Positions 1-12,321 of a DNA stretch of 64,000 nucleotides are shown here, one piece after another. A model generated the notes under the pieces. That model was not told the origin of the DNA. It saw nothing but the letters and a program-made list of their open reading frames with translations, and ran no database searches. Source of the stretch: Cardinalis cardinalis (lineage: Eukaryota > Chordata > Aves > Passeriformes > Cardinalidae). The stretch spans positions 124,001 to 188,000 of the forward strand of contig JACDOX010000152.1 in the NCBI GenBank assembly GCA_014549065.1. Reading direction: 5' to 3'. The translations under genes and the position numbers were made by a program. Each line of letters starts with the position of its first letter. Positions within the stretch are counted from its first letter, which is position 1.

Positions 1-2609
1 CCAAAAAAGAATAAAAAAAAAAAGCACCTCCAAATCAAGCTGAGGACATAGCTGGCCAAAGCTGTGTGGAACAAGGGACCTGTGGGCCTCTAAGATAGTG
101 CTGTTTATCTAATTTATATAAGGAGGCTTGTGGGGATTTTTTAAATGCCAGGAAGGTTTTATGCCAAAACAGACAGACAAGGCTAGGTAGTCACCTGTCT
201 GCAACAAGAACTGCTGGAATTGGCTTTAATCACTGATGTCAGCTGCAGGTTTACTGGAAACAGGTACTCAGAGCAGCCTCAAGCCCCACTCTTTGTTCTA
301 CCACCCCAGACACTTTGAAGAGGTGCATGACTGTCACTCTGATTACACTCTGTCTGTGTAAGTAAACAGAATCCAGAAGACACGATGCCACTTTGCATGG
401 CAGATTGCTGTTTAGAAAGGTTAGAACACAAACACTTTCAGATGATTCCAGCAACCTAGGAGCTGTCACTCAATTGTCATCTACTAACCACCATCACCCA
501 AGACTGAAACCCACCTCACTGGTATTCCCAAGCACTTCTGAAGAATGCGGAAAGAACCCCCCCAAGATTTGCTCCAAAACCCGGAGCTTCCTCATCTGTG
601 CTGGAAGGTATCTAGACCAAGGTCCAGGCAGAACACAGATCTGATCAAGATTAACTCCTGATCCCACTTGGCTGCTCTGACCAGGCACCCACAGCGTGTT
701 TATGCTACATGCAAGCAGCAGAAGGGCAGGAAATGCTGAACCTGACATGATCTAGTCACAACAGAGTCAATATTGACATTCTGCTCACTCAAACACCGGC
801 AGGGAGGGAGGATCACAGGGAACACATCCCAGTGCTGGGTGGGCAGATGTTTTCAGAATTTAGCTTCCAAACACTAATTTTAGAATCACATCCACCCCTC
901 TTCAGCTCCTTCACTCAATCTAAAAACTAACAGTCCACTTGGCTGTCCCACAGCCCTGAAACTCCAAGGAAGCTCTCAGAAGCACAACTCCCCTTCAAAC
1001 CTTTGCATGAGCAGGACCTAACCCTGTAGCTTTATCAAGAAAGCTGAAGGAAGTAGGTTCTTTAGTCAGAAATTTTAACTAGCTATTCCACTGACTTCTG
1101 AGGGAGTTCTGGCTCAGGAGAGAGGATTTGGGCCTTTCAGCCTGATCTGAAGCTGTGACAGGGAAGTGAGAATGTCTTACATCATAGGCAAGGCGCTTCT
1201 GAGAGGGCAAATGAACGTATCTCTTTACAGGGAAAAGAAGCAGCAATGTCATGATCCCTTTAATCTTATTCCTGTTTTAACAGGGATCCCAGTACACACA
1301 TCACAGTGACAGGTATTTTCTGTCTCTCTCACCACACCCTTCCCATCTCCTCCCCTCGTCCTGCTGACACCACCCTCTCAGGAAGTGGCAATTTAACACT
1401 TCGAGTTAATCTCCAACTCCAGCTTTTCCTCTTTGTTTCACTTTCAAGAACTCANCTGTGCTCACCACCAGGACCAAGCACTCTTCACCGAGAACGAGTC
1501 TCTCTGAAAACACTGACCTCAGCACTCAGTACCTCCTTGCAGGGAGCCACCCTCTGCATCAGTCTACAGGGCTGATGGACTGCAAGAAAGGCAAGAAAAA
1601 AATCTATGGAAAAAGCCCCCTCCAACTCATTTCTCTTAATGGCCTAACACTCTGCAGGCAGCTTTCCCACTACAAAACTCAACAGTCTGCAAGATGAATT
1701 TAACTCTTGAGAGCCATGAAGACCATGGGGCACCAGCAGTTTATTGGGTTTTCATCCACTTCCCACCTCCAGCTACTGTTTTGGTGTTTTGCAAAGCTAC
1801 ACGAGCAAGTTTGTGATGTCATCTTGCCAAGATGTAACTNGAGTTCCTGGCTGTACCTCCTGGGTGTCACCAACTCCCTCACTAGCCGATGACTACTTGT
1901 TTGCTCCTCAGGTGATTTTCATGGACTCAGAGTGCTTGCAACCAACCCCACTGACGTAAGTGGGGAGCACAGGAGCCATGGCCTCACAAGTCAGGAACCT
2001 CAGCTGAGAGGACAAAATTGTGGGTGTCTTCCAAGAGCAGTGTCCATGGACATCCAGAGCAGCAATNTCATACCACACGTGGATTTTAGTACCAGAGCCA
2101 CTCCAGTGGCATCAGATGTGACAGTGGCTTCACCACCCCAAACTGGGGTGCCAGCAAAGCCAGCACCAGTGAAAGGATCCTAAACTCACCCTACAAAGCA
2201 GAAGGGTTGGAAGGGCAGCAGCTGTTTTTTTTAACTTTCTATATTAAGCTTAAATCCTTCCTCTAACTCACACAAGAAAGTCTTGAACAAAATAAAGTTT
2301 ATTGTTCCCGACAGCCTGGTGGGCAGGACACAGCTCCCCGAGTTTCCAGAACACAGACAGCCCCTGGGAACAGAGCTCAGACAGCCCAACTCCCGAGCAG
2401 GCCAACTAAAGAAAAAGGCCATACTCACACAACGACCCTCCCAAAAACCCCTCGTGTCATCACCAGGCTTTCTCAGCAAATGCTATTTCAGCTGGAAACA
2501 GCCCCAAGAGCGTTCTATTATCAAGTCACAGCGTTGCAAAATCTACATAGGCAAGAAGTGTTTTGCAAGAGCCATGTGACACACACATGACTTGCAGCTA
2601 AAGCGAAGG
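1..2609. other. Unassigned sequence left of the CpG island
   Basis: I see no supported coding exon here. Short open frames exist on both strands but have no recognisable domain or convincing splice sites. On the minus strand there are two AATAAA hexamers, near 1740 and near 2300, which could be chance. If the CpG island to the right is the RAB1A promoter, as mammalian gene order suggests, this stretch would be its first intron; that is inference only. Single N calls occur at about 1455, 1840 and 2067. Confidence 0.4.
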
Positions 2610-2844
2610 GTGGACCCCTGGCTACGGAGCCGCCACCGGCCGGGGGGGATCGGCTTTCACAGGGCGCCGGTGTCCCCCCGGTCACTTGTTGGAGCCAAGG
2701 CCCCGCTGTGCCTTCCCGAGGTTCGGGAAAATCGCCGCGGCTGCGCTCCACGGCGCTGCCGGGGCGGCGGATGCCGGTTCCCCGCAGGGACCCCATTCTC
2801 CCCCGGCCCCGCCGGGACCCACCCCCGGGCGGCCGCGCTGCCTC

Positions 2845-3776
2845 NNNNNNNNNNNNNNNNNNNNNNNNNNNNNNNNNNNNNNNNNNNNNNNNNNNNNNNN
2901 NNNNNNNNNNNNNNNNNNNNNNNNNNNNNNNNNNNNNNNNNNNNNNNNNNNNNNNNNNNNNNNNNNNNNNNNNNNNNNNNNNNNNNNNNNNNNNNNNNNN
3001 NNNNNNNNNNNNNNNNNNNNNNNNNNNNNNNNNNNNNNNNNNNNNNNNNNNNNNNNNNNNNNNNNNNNNNNNNNNNNNNNNNNNNNNNNNNNNNNNNNNN
3101 NNNNNNNNNNNNNNNNNNNNNNNNNNNNNNNNNNNNNNNNNNNNNNNNNNNNNNNNNNNNNNNNNNNNNNNNNNNNNNNNNNNNNNNNNNNNNNNNNNNN
3201 NNNNNNNNNNNNNNNNNNNNNNNNNNNNNNNNNNNNNNNNNNNNNNNNNNNNNNNNNNNNNNNNNNNNNNNNNNNNNNNNNNNNNNNNNNNNNNNNNNNN
3301 NNNNNNNNNNNNNNNNNNNNNNNNNNNNNNNNNNNNNNNNNNNNNNNNNNNNNNNNNNNNNNNNNNNNNNNNNNNNNNNNNNNNNNNNNNNNNNNNNNNN
3401 NNNNNNNNNNNNNNNNNNNNNNNNNNNNNNNNNNNNNNNNNNNNNNNNNNNNNNNNNNNNNNNNNNNNNNNNNNNNNNNNNNNNNNNNNNNNNNNNNNNN
3501 NNNNNNNNNNNNNNNNNNNNNNNNNNNNNNNNNNNNNNNNNNNNNNNNNNNNNNNNNNNNNNNNNNNNNNNNNNNNNNNNNNNNNNNNNNNNNNNNNNNN
3601 NNNNNNNNNNNNNNNNNNNNNNNNNNNNNNNNNNNNNNNNNNNNNNNNNNNNNNNNNNNNNNNNNNNNNNNNNNNNNNNNNNNNNNNNNNNNNNNNNNNN
3701 NNNNNNNNNNNNNNNNNNNNNNNNNNNNNNNNNNNNNNNNNNNNNNNNNNNNNNNNNNNNNNNNNNNNNNNNNNNN
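2845..3776. other. Assembly gap (932 N)
   Basis: Every base from 2845 to 3776 is N. The gap sits inside a CpG island and its right edge is a GC-rich tandem repeat, a common cause of assembly failure in bird genomes. A first exon and the core promoter could be hidden here. Confidence 0.99.
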
Positions 3777-3838
3777 TCCCGGGGCTCTGTCCCCGGCTCC
3801 ATCCCGGGGCTCTGTCCCCGGCTCCATCCTGGGCTCCA
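3777..3838. repeat. 25-bp GC-rich tandem repeat at the gap edge
   Basis: Two perfect 25-base units (3777-3801 and 3802-3826, each starting TCCCGGGGCTCTG) are followed by a shortened third copy. The array runs into the gap, so its true copy number is unknown. Confidence 0.85.
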
Positions 3839-5945
3839 TCGCTGCCCCAGTCCCTCCTCCCATCCCTCCCCCCGTCCCTTCCTCCATCTCTGCCGACAGC
3901 CCTGGGTCCATCCCGGCAGGGCGTTCTCTCTCCCGATGGTTCCCTTCGCGAGCCCCAGCCCCGGGCCTGTGCCGGGGCTGCGAGGGCCGGGGGAGGCAGC
4001 CCGGAGGGCGCAGCGTGCGGAACAAGGCTCGCTGGGAATGCGGGCAGGCCTGCGGCTGCAGGGAGGCGGCCAGGAAAGGGAGAGCCCACTCCGGAGCCCC
4101 TCCAGCCGCTCCCCTCCGCGCCGGTGGCGGGCAGCGATGGAGGCTCTGCACTCTGAGGCTTTCCCAGTTTTTGAACGTGGGAAGCGCATCTGGAGCAGCA
4201 CAGGGCATCTTTAGCTCCTCTAAGACCTGTGTTCTTCACGTGAATTTATAAGTCACTGTCCCTTTTTGCATCTTTTATAAAAAAAAAATTGCCATTGTAT
4301 CTATTATCAAAACTTCTTTACAAGCATTAATCATGTTTCACTACATTCTTTAGGCACAGTAAATATTTCTACGCTCTAGTGACTGCTGGGAAGTGGGCAT
4401 GGAGAGACAGCCACACGCCTCAGATCTCCGAGCAAGCAACCTGTAAAAGCTGGAAGACTTCACAGTACGGGAGACTGGTTTCTGGTGAACCACTTTTAAC
4501 AGTCTCACTGAATATCGAATTGCATTGCTGACACTTCAGTTGTTGATGTTCTCAGGTTTGTTCCTAGCAAAGCCCTGGCCTTTTCAACAGCATCAGAGAG
4601 AGCACAAGCACTGCAACAGTACACATCATTCCAGACTCGCTCACAGGGCACTGCTAAACCTTACAACAGCTCCTTGTAATCAGCTCGGGAATTTAAATCC
4701 CACCACTAATACACACTACCCGACGTTATTTCATTACAAAGGGCATAGTATAATACACGACCAAAGTTTATCTTCCAACTAGCTCAAAGGACAGGAGGAA
4801 CAACCTGCACATGGACTGTGAGATCACTGAAACACCTGTGCAGGGGTGTGTGTGCAGGACTTGGGCTACAAGCTGGGAGGTGCTACTGCAGACATCTAGG
4901 TGTTAAATGTGCTCCATGCACAGGGACTACTGGAATAACCCACAGGAATGGGTGTCTTTCACTTGGACACCATCAGACTAGAGCTGAAGCCCCAGAGGAA
5001 CTGAAATTGTGCTCTAGCCCGTTTTTCTCCCCACAATAAGATGAAGAAAAGCCACTCACGCTGCACACATCTTCGAGGTTTTAGTTAGGTTCAGTTCTTA
5101 CATGAAGTCAGCTGAGTGTGGTGGCTGCAATAGGAAACACTGAGCGCTGCTTGCACAGGGTTTGGGTTTCCTCTGCTCTCTCACTCTGCTGGGTGGGTAA
5201 TGCAATCTGCAGCTGAATCTACCACATAACTTGCTGTATGTTCTGTTGTTTCTGTGGGGGTCATTGCTGAAATTTCCACTTCCCTTTCTCCATTACTTTG
5301 TGTATCTGTGAAACAATGCCCATTTTGTTTGATGTTTGCCATTAGAAATCCAGCGAGTCCTTTGAAATGTGTTCTCCTCTCTGGTAGAGTAGTTCTCCTT
5401 AGGCACTCCATGGAATGCCTAAAGAGATGTGCAGGAATACCCCAGATGACAAACTTCATTTAGCAGACAGCAATTCATTCTCTGCTCACATTTTAAACAT
5501 ATGTGCTTTAACTTCTCTCTACCCCCATGAAACAAAAAGCTCCAACCACCCCAATTCCTTACTCTGTTGTGAGGAATAATGCTCACAAGCCACAATAAAT
5601 AGGACTCTGCCACATATGGCGCTGCTAAATGTACCCAGACAAATCAGAGAAGACACAGGGACAAACCAACATCAGCACCAGCTAACTATGAAATTCCAAA
5701 TTAGATTTATTTCTGAAGTAGGGCACAGGTTAATAAGAGTGTGGGAAGCTGTTTCATTTCAGAGAAATAACAGCTTCCATGTCTAAAAGTGTATTTAATC
5801 CGTGTGACTGTCTGGGCAACGTGGCAGCCATAGCAGCCCATGGCTGCAGGGTGTAAGGGCAGAAGGAAGATGCGGGGAAGTGGGTCTCCTNCAGCTCTGC
5901 AGGAGGTGCAGGGGGGGCTTTCTGCTTCCCATGTGGTGGGCTGAG

Positions 5946-5998
5946 GTCACCTGCTGCTGTGGTGTCACCTGCTGCTGTTGTGTCACCACCTGCAGCCC
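5946..5998. repeat. 18-bp tandem repeat, about three copies
   Basis: The motif GTCACCTGCTGCTGTGGT recurs with period 18 at 5946, 5964 and, degenerate, 5982. It is simple minisatellite-type sequence with no evident function. Confidence 0.7.
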
Positions 5999-6246
5999 AG
6001 TGTCAGAAAGTGTACCTGTCTGACTGGATGAGCAGGCTCAGGACCCCTGCCCGGTTTCTGTCTGGGATCACAGTGATGATTTATACCCCTCCACCACATT
6101 CTGTCCTGTCCTCCTCCTGCCTTCAGGGATTATTTGTGGTTTGTTCTGAACACCATCAACCACTGGGAGGTCAGAGGGGCCTCGCTTGTTTCCCCACTAA
6201 CAGGATTTAATGCAGGGAGCAGTATCAGATGCCAGTTCAGGGGACT

Positions 6247-6319
6247 GGTACATTCTTCATGTACCTTCAGGGCTGAATGTACCTACAGGTACATTCTTCA
6301 TGTACCTTCAGGGCTGAAT
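6247..6319. repeat. 41-bp direct tandem duplication
   Basis: A 32-base segment beginning GGTACATTCTTCATGTACC at 6247 is repeated without change at 6288, giving a period of 41. Each copy also contains the small inverted repeat GGTACAT...ATGTACC. The perfect identity suggests a recent local duplication. Confidence 0.9.
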
Positions 6320-8721
6320 TCTGCCTGTGAAAAGAGAGGTTTGTTTCATCCTGTTGGTAAAATCAGCTGCAGAATTTCCTTCAGCTTGGGCTGTAGGGCT
6401 CTTCCAGAGCAGCCAAGGAGGAAAAGCCATGAGCACAGACTGGCTCCACCTGTACCCAACTTCCTCAGTCCTGTCCACCTGGGGCAGCATCCTGACCCAG
6501 TAACTTGTGTTTCTGAGGTTGAACTCTGCTGATTCCTGGTTCCACTCAGGTGATCTGCCCTCCCCAGCTCCCATCTCTCTCCTCCCCAGGCCACAAGGCC
6601 TGTGCCAGAGGAAGAATGAAGGGACAAGTGGACAGAGGATGAGAGGGAGAGAGAAAGCAAGCTTTGACGGCTGCAGTCAGCTGTAAGGGGGGTCAGGAAG
6701 GAGGAAAAATAGCACAGATGATGGAGGAGAAATGCTACAGCTGCATGAGCACAGATTTTGCAGTACAGAGCCCCAGTTCCCCCCTGCCATGGGGCTGGCA
6801 GTGAGACTGGGATGGCACCACCTGCAAAGAGCAGCAACCTGCACAGGATCCATTCTGCCTTTCTTTTCTGCCCTTACTTTTTAGGAAATCATATTTTTAA
6901 GCTATATAATGACACAACACAGTCACAGGGCAAAGGAAGGTTTCAGGTGTGCTATCTGGCACCCTACCACAATTTTACCCTGGAAATGTCTTTCTTTCCT
7001 CTGCATAACAGTTCTTGAACCAAAGGTGGGAGGAATTGACCCAGAACTGCCTCCCCATAAAGCTGTCATGTTAGCACAGCAGTGCTCAGAAATCATTTGC
7101 CCCCTGCTAGATCCTTTTCCCAGGACTATGTATAAAATCAGGAAAAAAGTAATCCAGGCATTTATTTGCCCTCCTGCCTTTCCCTTCCCCTCCCCCTTCT
7201 CAGTGTCTGGTCTGTGGAGTGGGAAGCTCTCAGTCTGGCAGAGGCACAGCAGCCTCAGGAGAAGGTCAGGCACCAGGAGCACACAGCATTGCAGCTGGCT
7301 GTTTGGGTGCTGGGAGTGCTGGGGAACAAACAGTGATTGCAGCTTATCAACAGCAGTGTCTCTCTCGCCCCGCTCAGTCCTCTCATGTGCATCATTTCTC
7401 TGCGGGACTTGTCAGCTACCAGTGGTTTTTAGACAATAGAACCAGGCCATTTCAGATGTGCTGGCAGCACACCTAAAGTGGTGTCAACAAATTCTTCCTA
7501 TTAATTCTTGATTTAGGAACTAAAGGAAAAGGGAGAAGTTGCTGATAGACCTGTGGTGCCCCTGGGAGGGAAAGTACAAATGTACCCATACTCAGACGAA
7601 GTAAGATGTCTGGAAAATAATCATGACCAGGAAAATGGTATTCTGGAACTGTTTATCAGAGCAGGTCCACTATCACACATTGCTTTAAGGGAATTTAGTG
7701 GTTTGTGAATCACCAGGAACCAGCTCATGTCCAGCTCTACCTCTCTGGCTGGACATCTGGCCTTTGCTTTCATCTCCTACAGTGAGGGGAATGGAGCCCA
7801 AGGTTTCACACTGGTCCCAGTCACAGGAAGGAGACAAGAGGTACTGACAGGGTGGAGTGTCAAGAGCACTTGGATGTGAAGTGATAGCAGTGTAGCCCCA
7901 CATTTCTCTTCACAGAGAAAAGCAAGGCACATCTTCCCAAGAATATTTTTGAAATTCACATTCTCTGAACCTCAGAGAAAAACAATTCTTATCATTTTCT
8001 GTGCCTGTGTTTGTGCAAAAGTAAAATGCAATATGGAGATTGTTTACCCAAAGTCATGGTGTTTTGTTTCCTTGGCCTATCAGGGCCAAGTGTGTGTGTG
8101 TCGAGACTGTCAGCGGACAGTCACGAAATGAGTACCGTTGTGTGCTTAGCAAATTCAGTATTAAATGTATAAAATAATATAGTATAATAAAGTAATTAAT
8201 TAACCTTCTGATATCAATAGAGTCCTCCTCATAATTCCCACTTTGTCGGAGTCCTCTCAGCACAGTTATATAGCAGGATGCTCTGGGAGATGTCCAACTG
8301 TGGTGAGCTAAATCTCTTTTGGAAAACTCCTAGAAGGAGATCTAGCACCTTGTTCTGGTTCCTTTCTTCAAGCCTAGTTTGCTTCAGTATTGCTGTGAGC
8401 ACACTTGTGTTTTTAGGGCAACTGTCAGCCAAATTTGAAGTAGAAAATTATGTTGAGCAGGACATGAAACACTGTAATAAGCAGGTTACCTATTAACTTT
8501 GATATCTTTCTGTTTTACTTCACACTGTTGCCACAGTTCACATCTTGATTTCACAATATTTTGCAAAACTGACAAAACTACATTTTCATTGTATGAGTAG
8601 CCATGGAGGAAGTAGAAGGGGTTTGGGAGCTGGAGTTTCTGGGACACAAGCCTCTGGAAGCAGGGTAATATTGCCAGCTTAGGACAGCAACTGAACAGAT
8701 TTGCTAAAATTATGAAAAAAA

Positions 8722-8860
8722 TAAGGTTGGAAGGGACTCCAGTAGATGTTCTACTCAAGTTCCTCTGCTTCAGCTGCATCTATTTGAATCTCAATAGTGA
8801 TATTCTTGAAAATGTCCAGATATGACAATTCCACTGNTCCTACAGGCCATTTATGGCAGC
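8722..8860 (-). mobile_element. CR1 LINE 3' fragment
   Basis: The stretch starting GGTTGGAAGGGACTCCAG near 8725 matches the well-known complement of the CR1 3' end, which reads GGTTGGAAGGGACC followed by a motif close to TCTAGTCCAACC. Here it is followed by the diverged GTTCTACTCAAGTTCC. The element is short, 5'-truncated and in reverse orientation. The right boundary is approximate because similarity fades. Confidence 0.5.
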
Positions 8861-8973
8861 ACCCACAAGAAAGGTAAAAAAAGCTCACTGCTAAAATGAT
8901 TCCAAGGATAAATTAAGCAACTTAGGCTTTTACTTAAGTCTGCTGGTAAATTCAGGACACTTTACTTCATCTG

Positions 8974-9528
8974 TTACATCCTGGCCATCTTTTCAATCAT
9001 AATCTTCAGTGCCCCAAGCAATAAAGAAGACACAGCTTGAGCTACTATGCTGAGTTTCTGTGGCTTTGTGCCAGCTGAGGATCTGGCCTGTTTGTTTTTA
9101 TAATGACAGCTCAGACTCTGGACCACAACTCTGCAACAGGAGATTGGGCTTTGAGGGTGCTGTCTCCTGATGACCTGCTGGCAGCACTCATCTCCTTCCA
9201 GGAAATGAACCCTTTGTTCCTGCTGCAGACCTTGGTTCACCTCCTCATAGACATCGGGACAGAGTCCTGCCTGGAAGCACACAGAAACACAAGGTTTGCA
9301 GAAGTGGGGGTCAGAGTACTCCCTGCAGGTACTGCCCAGGGCTATCTTCTCCCTCTGACTCATGGATTTTGCAACACAGCAGAGATAGCAGGGCAGTGCT
9401 CCCGTGGAATTTGGCTGCTCTGCTCTTTGCCTAGGTATCTGTTTAGGAGTTCGATTCATCAGCCAATTACCATCCAAATGCTCTGGCACGTACTCACCCA
9501 GCTGGGCTGGCCTCTCCCTGCCTGGCAC
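8974..9528 (-). other. Unidentified minus-strand open frame, cysteine-rich
   Basis: This 184-codon frame is stop-free but begins at a GTG, directly after an in-frame TAA, so it is not a standard start. It encodes a cysteine-rich segment with pairs CYLC and FCKPC and then GLCPDVYEE. That arrangement is loosely like the zinc-ribbon tail of piggyBac-type transposases (CxxC...CxxC...GLC...CF..YH), and the preceding TPKQIP vaguely resembles the HFPxxIP that precedes it in that family. No DDD catalytic motif was found upstream. It could be a transposon remnant, an exon of an unknown gene, or chance. A GTGAGT donor-like site on this strand lies near 9497. Confidence 0.25.
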
Positions 9529-9644
9529 CGGATGTTATTGAACACTGACATTGATTTCATACTGAAGATTGTTTCATTGGGTCTTGTAGGTGCCTTTGAC
9601 ACCAGAGTTCTGGAAGGCACTTTCACCCTGGCAAGCTGAAAAGC

Positions 9645-10493
9645 TTGTATGTTCTTACACATGTGCATGGCACAGAACTGGCAAAAGGATACATTTCCAA
9701 TGAAAAGCAGCAAATTAAAGCAATGGCTGTGCTTTCTTTCAGCCTTCCTTGGGCTGTCATGCCCCTTTTCTTCCCTATCAGCTTTTGTGCCACCAGGCTC
9801 TCTTCTGACCTCTTCTTCTTTCAAAAATTTTCTTCTCAATTTTTCTTTGCTCACAATCCTCCTCTGTTTGCTCATCCTTTTTACACACACCTGCCTCGCA
9901 GAGCATCTTCAATACTTTCTGTATGCATGCTTACAGGGGCCTGCAACATGCAATTCAACAACAGCATGCCTCCCTTGTCTCATGGCCTGACATTGACAAT
10001 ATCATTTCACTCTTTCCATAATCTAAACTCTGAATCTCTTTGTGCTTTTTGTCTTTCTCGGCCCTTGGCATATTGTTCTCACCCTATTCATCCCTTGGAG
10101 TCTCTGTCTAACTTGGTTTGGGGCATTTATGAGCAGGCTTGTGACACTTTTTGCACACGCATGTACAATTTAGCTGTCAGGAGATGCATGTACAATTTTG
10201 CATCAGGAGAAAGAGTCTCAGACCTCTGTAATGGCATTTGGGTCTGCAATTGCATTATTAGGCCGTCTTCTGGAATTATCTGTTTCCATGGTGGCTACAA
10301 ATGCAGGAAGGAGGAGCCACCTCCCACACTACCCAGGAACAAATGCATATCTTCAGGAGGAAAGGACAAGCAACTTTTGCCAAGCTCCACAGGCACTTTC
10401 CTCTCCCCACAGGATTTGTCTGGAGTTCTGCCAAGACAATGGTTAGACACAGGGTTTGGGAAATACTGTTACAGCTCAAAGATGCAGCACTAA
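9645..10493 (+). other. Unidentified 282-codon open frame
   Basis: Apart from frames that run through the gap and the ACTR2 exons, this is the longest stop-free ATG frame in the window. The sequence is pyrimidine-rich, which lowers stop frequency and inflates such frames. The translation shows no domain I recognise. It contains an in-frame 27-base tandem repeat (10159 and 10186) that encodes two copies of a MYN-containing nonapeptide. The adjacent plus frame 9103-9639 (178 codons) is in a different frame. Coding status is doubtful. Confidence 0.2.
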
Positions 10494-12184
10494 CTAGACA
10501 GTCAAGACACAGAACATACTGTTCACGGCTTGGGCTTCCACAGCCTTGCAAGCAAAGAAAACTCTCAAATCTTTCTGAAAACTCTCAAAATTATTTCTTA
10601 CAACTGTGTTTTTCTTGTCCATACTTTCTTTTCAGTTTGATATATTTCATACCTAAAAATGGCAACAGAGGACAAAAAAAGCAGCCAACAAGGCCAATTA
10701 GTCTACCCAAAGTTCTGAATGAAACCTCTATTTGATGCTGTACCTTTCTGTAAACAGGTATATTTTAGCTCAAGCGTTTTACTTGGTTAAGTATTCTGGG
10801 ATTTGGGGAGATTTGAAAATAAGCTTACATAACTGGTTTATCCTATCAGTAATGTTGACAACTGCATACCTTTGTTGGCTGGCAGACTAAATTTTGAGTT
10901 GTCATACACTAAATTAAACTAACAACCAACAGAAAACCAGATGGGATTAATCTTTTATTATTGTTATTCAGCATGAATACTTAAATGTAACAAGAGCTAA
11001 AGGTAAAAAGCTCACACTACTTCGATTAAGACATTCAAATGCCTTTGTCTTCACCCTAACACAGGCCAGACAGAACTAAGTGAGGGTAGCTTCCAACCCT
11101 CTCAGTGACAACCTTTATTCAAAATCCTTCTGATGTCTGTTCAAGATTAGACATCATCCCTAGTATTTCAAACAGAAGCTCAGCATTTGTATCATATGAG
11201 GTTACACTGCTACAGTCCTGTGAGGAGCATGGGACAGATCAGTCTAATAAGTCTTTGAAGAAGCAAAGAACTGTCTTTGAATGCTGAAATAATGTGATTT
11301 TTGATAGCAGATTTTGAGAAAAGTAAAAAAGGGCTTCATCTGCTTAGAACATTAATCAGTGAATTCAAGAGGTAAAACTCTTCATAGTAGTAAAGCCAAT
11401 ATGAAAATCAAGCATTCAGTGGCTTCACAAATGATAAGGAACTCAGCCTCTGCTTTACTGAGACAGGTACCCCTCTAGGCTTCAACAAACAGGCAACGTG
11501 TCCTATTTTACACAGCTTGACACTTACAGATTTTGAAGACCCATCTGTGAGTAAAAATGAGTCCAGACAGGAAACCTTTATCTGGATAGCACAAAGCCAA
11601 GATTAGGAAATTACACCCAAGATTCAGCAAAGTGTAGAAAATTTCCCATGCAATTCAAAGTTTTAATGATTTGTTGAATTTGTTTCCCTTCTCTCAATTT
11701 CTTCTTCTCTTCTTCCTCTTTTTCTACTCTTCNCCCTTCTTCATTTTGCCTTTTTAATTTATTATTTTATGATTGCACTGTGCCTGCACTGACTTGGTAA
11801 ACCTACCCCTACTATTTAGACATGCCCAACCTAAATAAGGCAAGAAACTCTTAAATTCCATAGAGATGTTTCATTTTCAAGCTGAGAGGCAGCAACATTT
11901 AATTACTAGCAGGCTAATCCTGCAATCATCACTCACCACAACCATTCAACACATGGAAGGGTGCTAAATTGATTCTAAATAGTACTGTGTAATCACTGAA
12001 AAACATAAAAAACAAACAAACAAGAAAGCAAAGCTGTTCAGATAAAGGATACGTTCTGAAATGTGGTGGAAAAGCATNAATTAAGACTAAAATATCCAAA
12101 ATGGCAGGTAATTTAGATCTAGGTTGATTTCCAGGTAAACCAGAATGTTTCTCCCAAATCTTACAGGCTGCTTAGCACTATTAG
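10494..12184. other. Unassigned sequence; possible 3' UTR of a minus-strand transcript
   Basis: No coding signal is seen. The region is AT-rich. If the exon-like segment ending at 12185 is real, this would be its 3' untranslated region; on the minus strand AATAAA hexamers occur near 11756 and 11112. Confidence 0.3.
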
Positions 12185-12320
12185 TCACNTATGGATTTTT
12201 TTGTATGAGGTATTCTTCCATGGCTGGGAGGGTAGCTGCACTAATTCATCAGTAAGATCCTTTTCATGAAACCAACCACAGTCTGGATTGGCACTGATGA
12301 AGCAGCTCTCCAGCTTCTTC
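12185..12320 (-). CDS. Candidate terminal coding exon of an unidentified minus-strand gene
   Basis: On the minus strand a good acceptor (CCTTTTGCTTGCTTTCAG) ends at 12321. One base then completes a split codon, and 44 codons run to a TGA at 12185-12187. The peptide starts KKLESCFISANPDCGWFHEK and ends SQPWKNTSYKKIH plus one residue hidden by an N at 12189. Codon composition looks protein-like, but I recognise no family. The donor of the upstream candidate exon at 20420-20571 ends in the matching phase and would make Trp at the junction. Gene order gives no name, since mammals have no known coding gene here. It could still be chance, because the AT-rich flanks contain many potential splice sites. 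Confidence 0.35.
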
Positions 12321-12321
12321 C

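Larger units (their letters stand above)
2610..4170. promoter_or_regulatory. CpG island interrupted by an assembly gap; possible RAB1A promoter
   Basis: The flanks of the gap are strongly GC- and CpG-rich, with clusters such as GGGCGGCCGCGC just before 2845 and GC-rich sequence from 3777 to about 4140, while DNA on both sides is AT-rich. This is typical of a housekeeping promoter. In mammals RAB1A sits beside ACTR2 and is transcribed away from it, so a minus-strand RAB1A start is the most likely owner. I could not find RAB1A exon 1 in the readable bases; it may be in the gap. Long open frames reported across the gap come only from undetermined bases and should not be read as genes. Confidence 0.5.
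4171..8721. other. Unassigned intergenic sequence
   Basis: No exon, RNA gene or clear transposon was recognised. Small tandem repeats at 5946-5998 and 6247-6319 are listed separately. The open frames are short and overlap on both strands without family motifs. Confidence 0.4.

Noticed and set aside
2521..4251. Several open frames of about 480-570 codons on both strands
   Set aside because: They run through 932 undetermined bases translated as X; the readable ends show no domain and all overlap, so they are artefacts of the gap.
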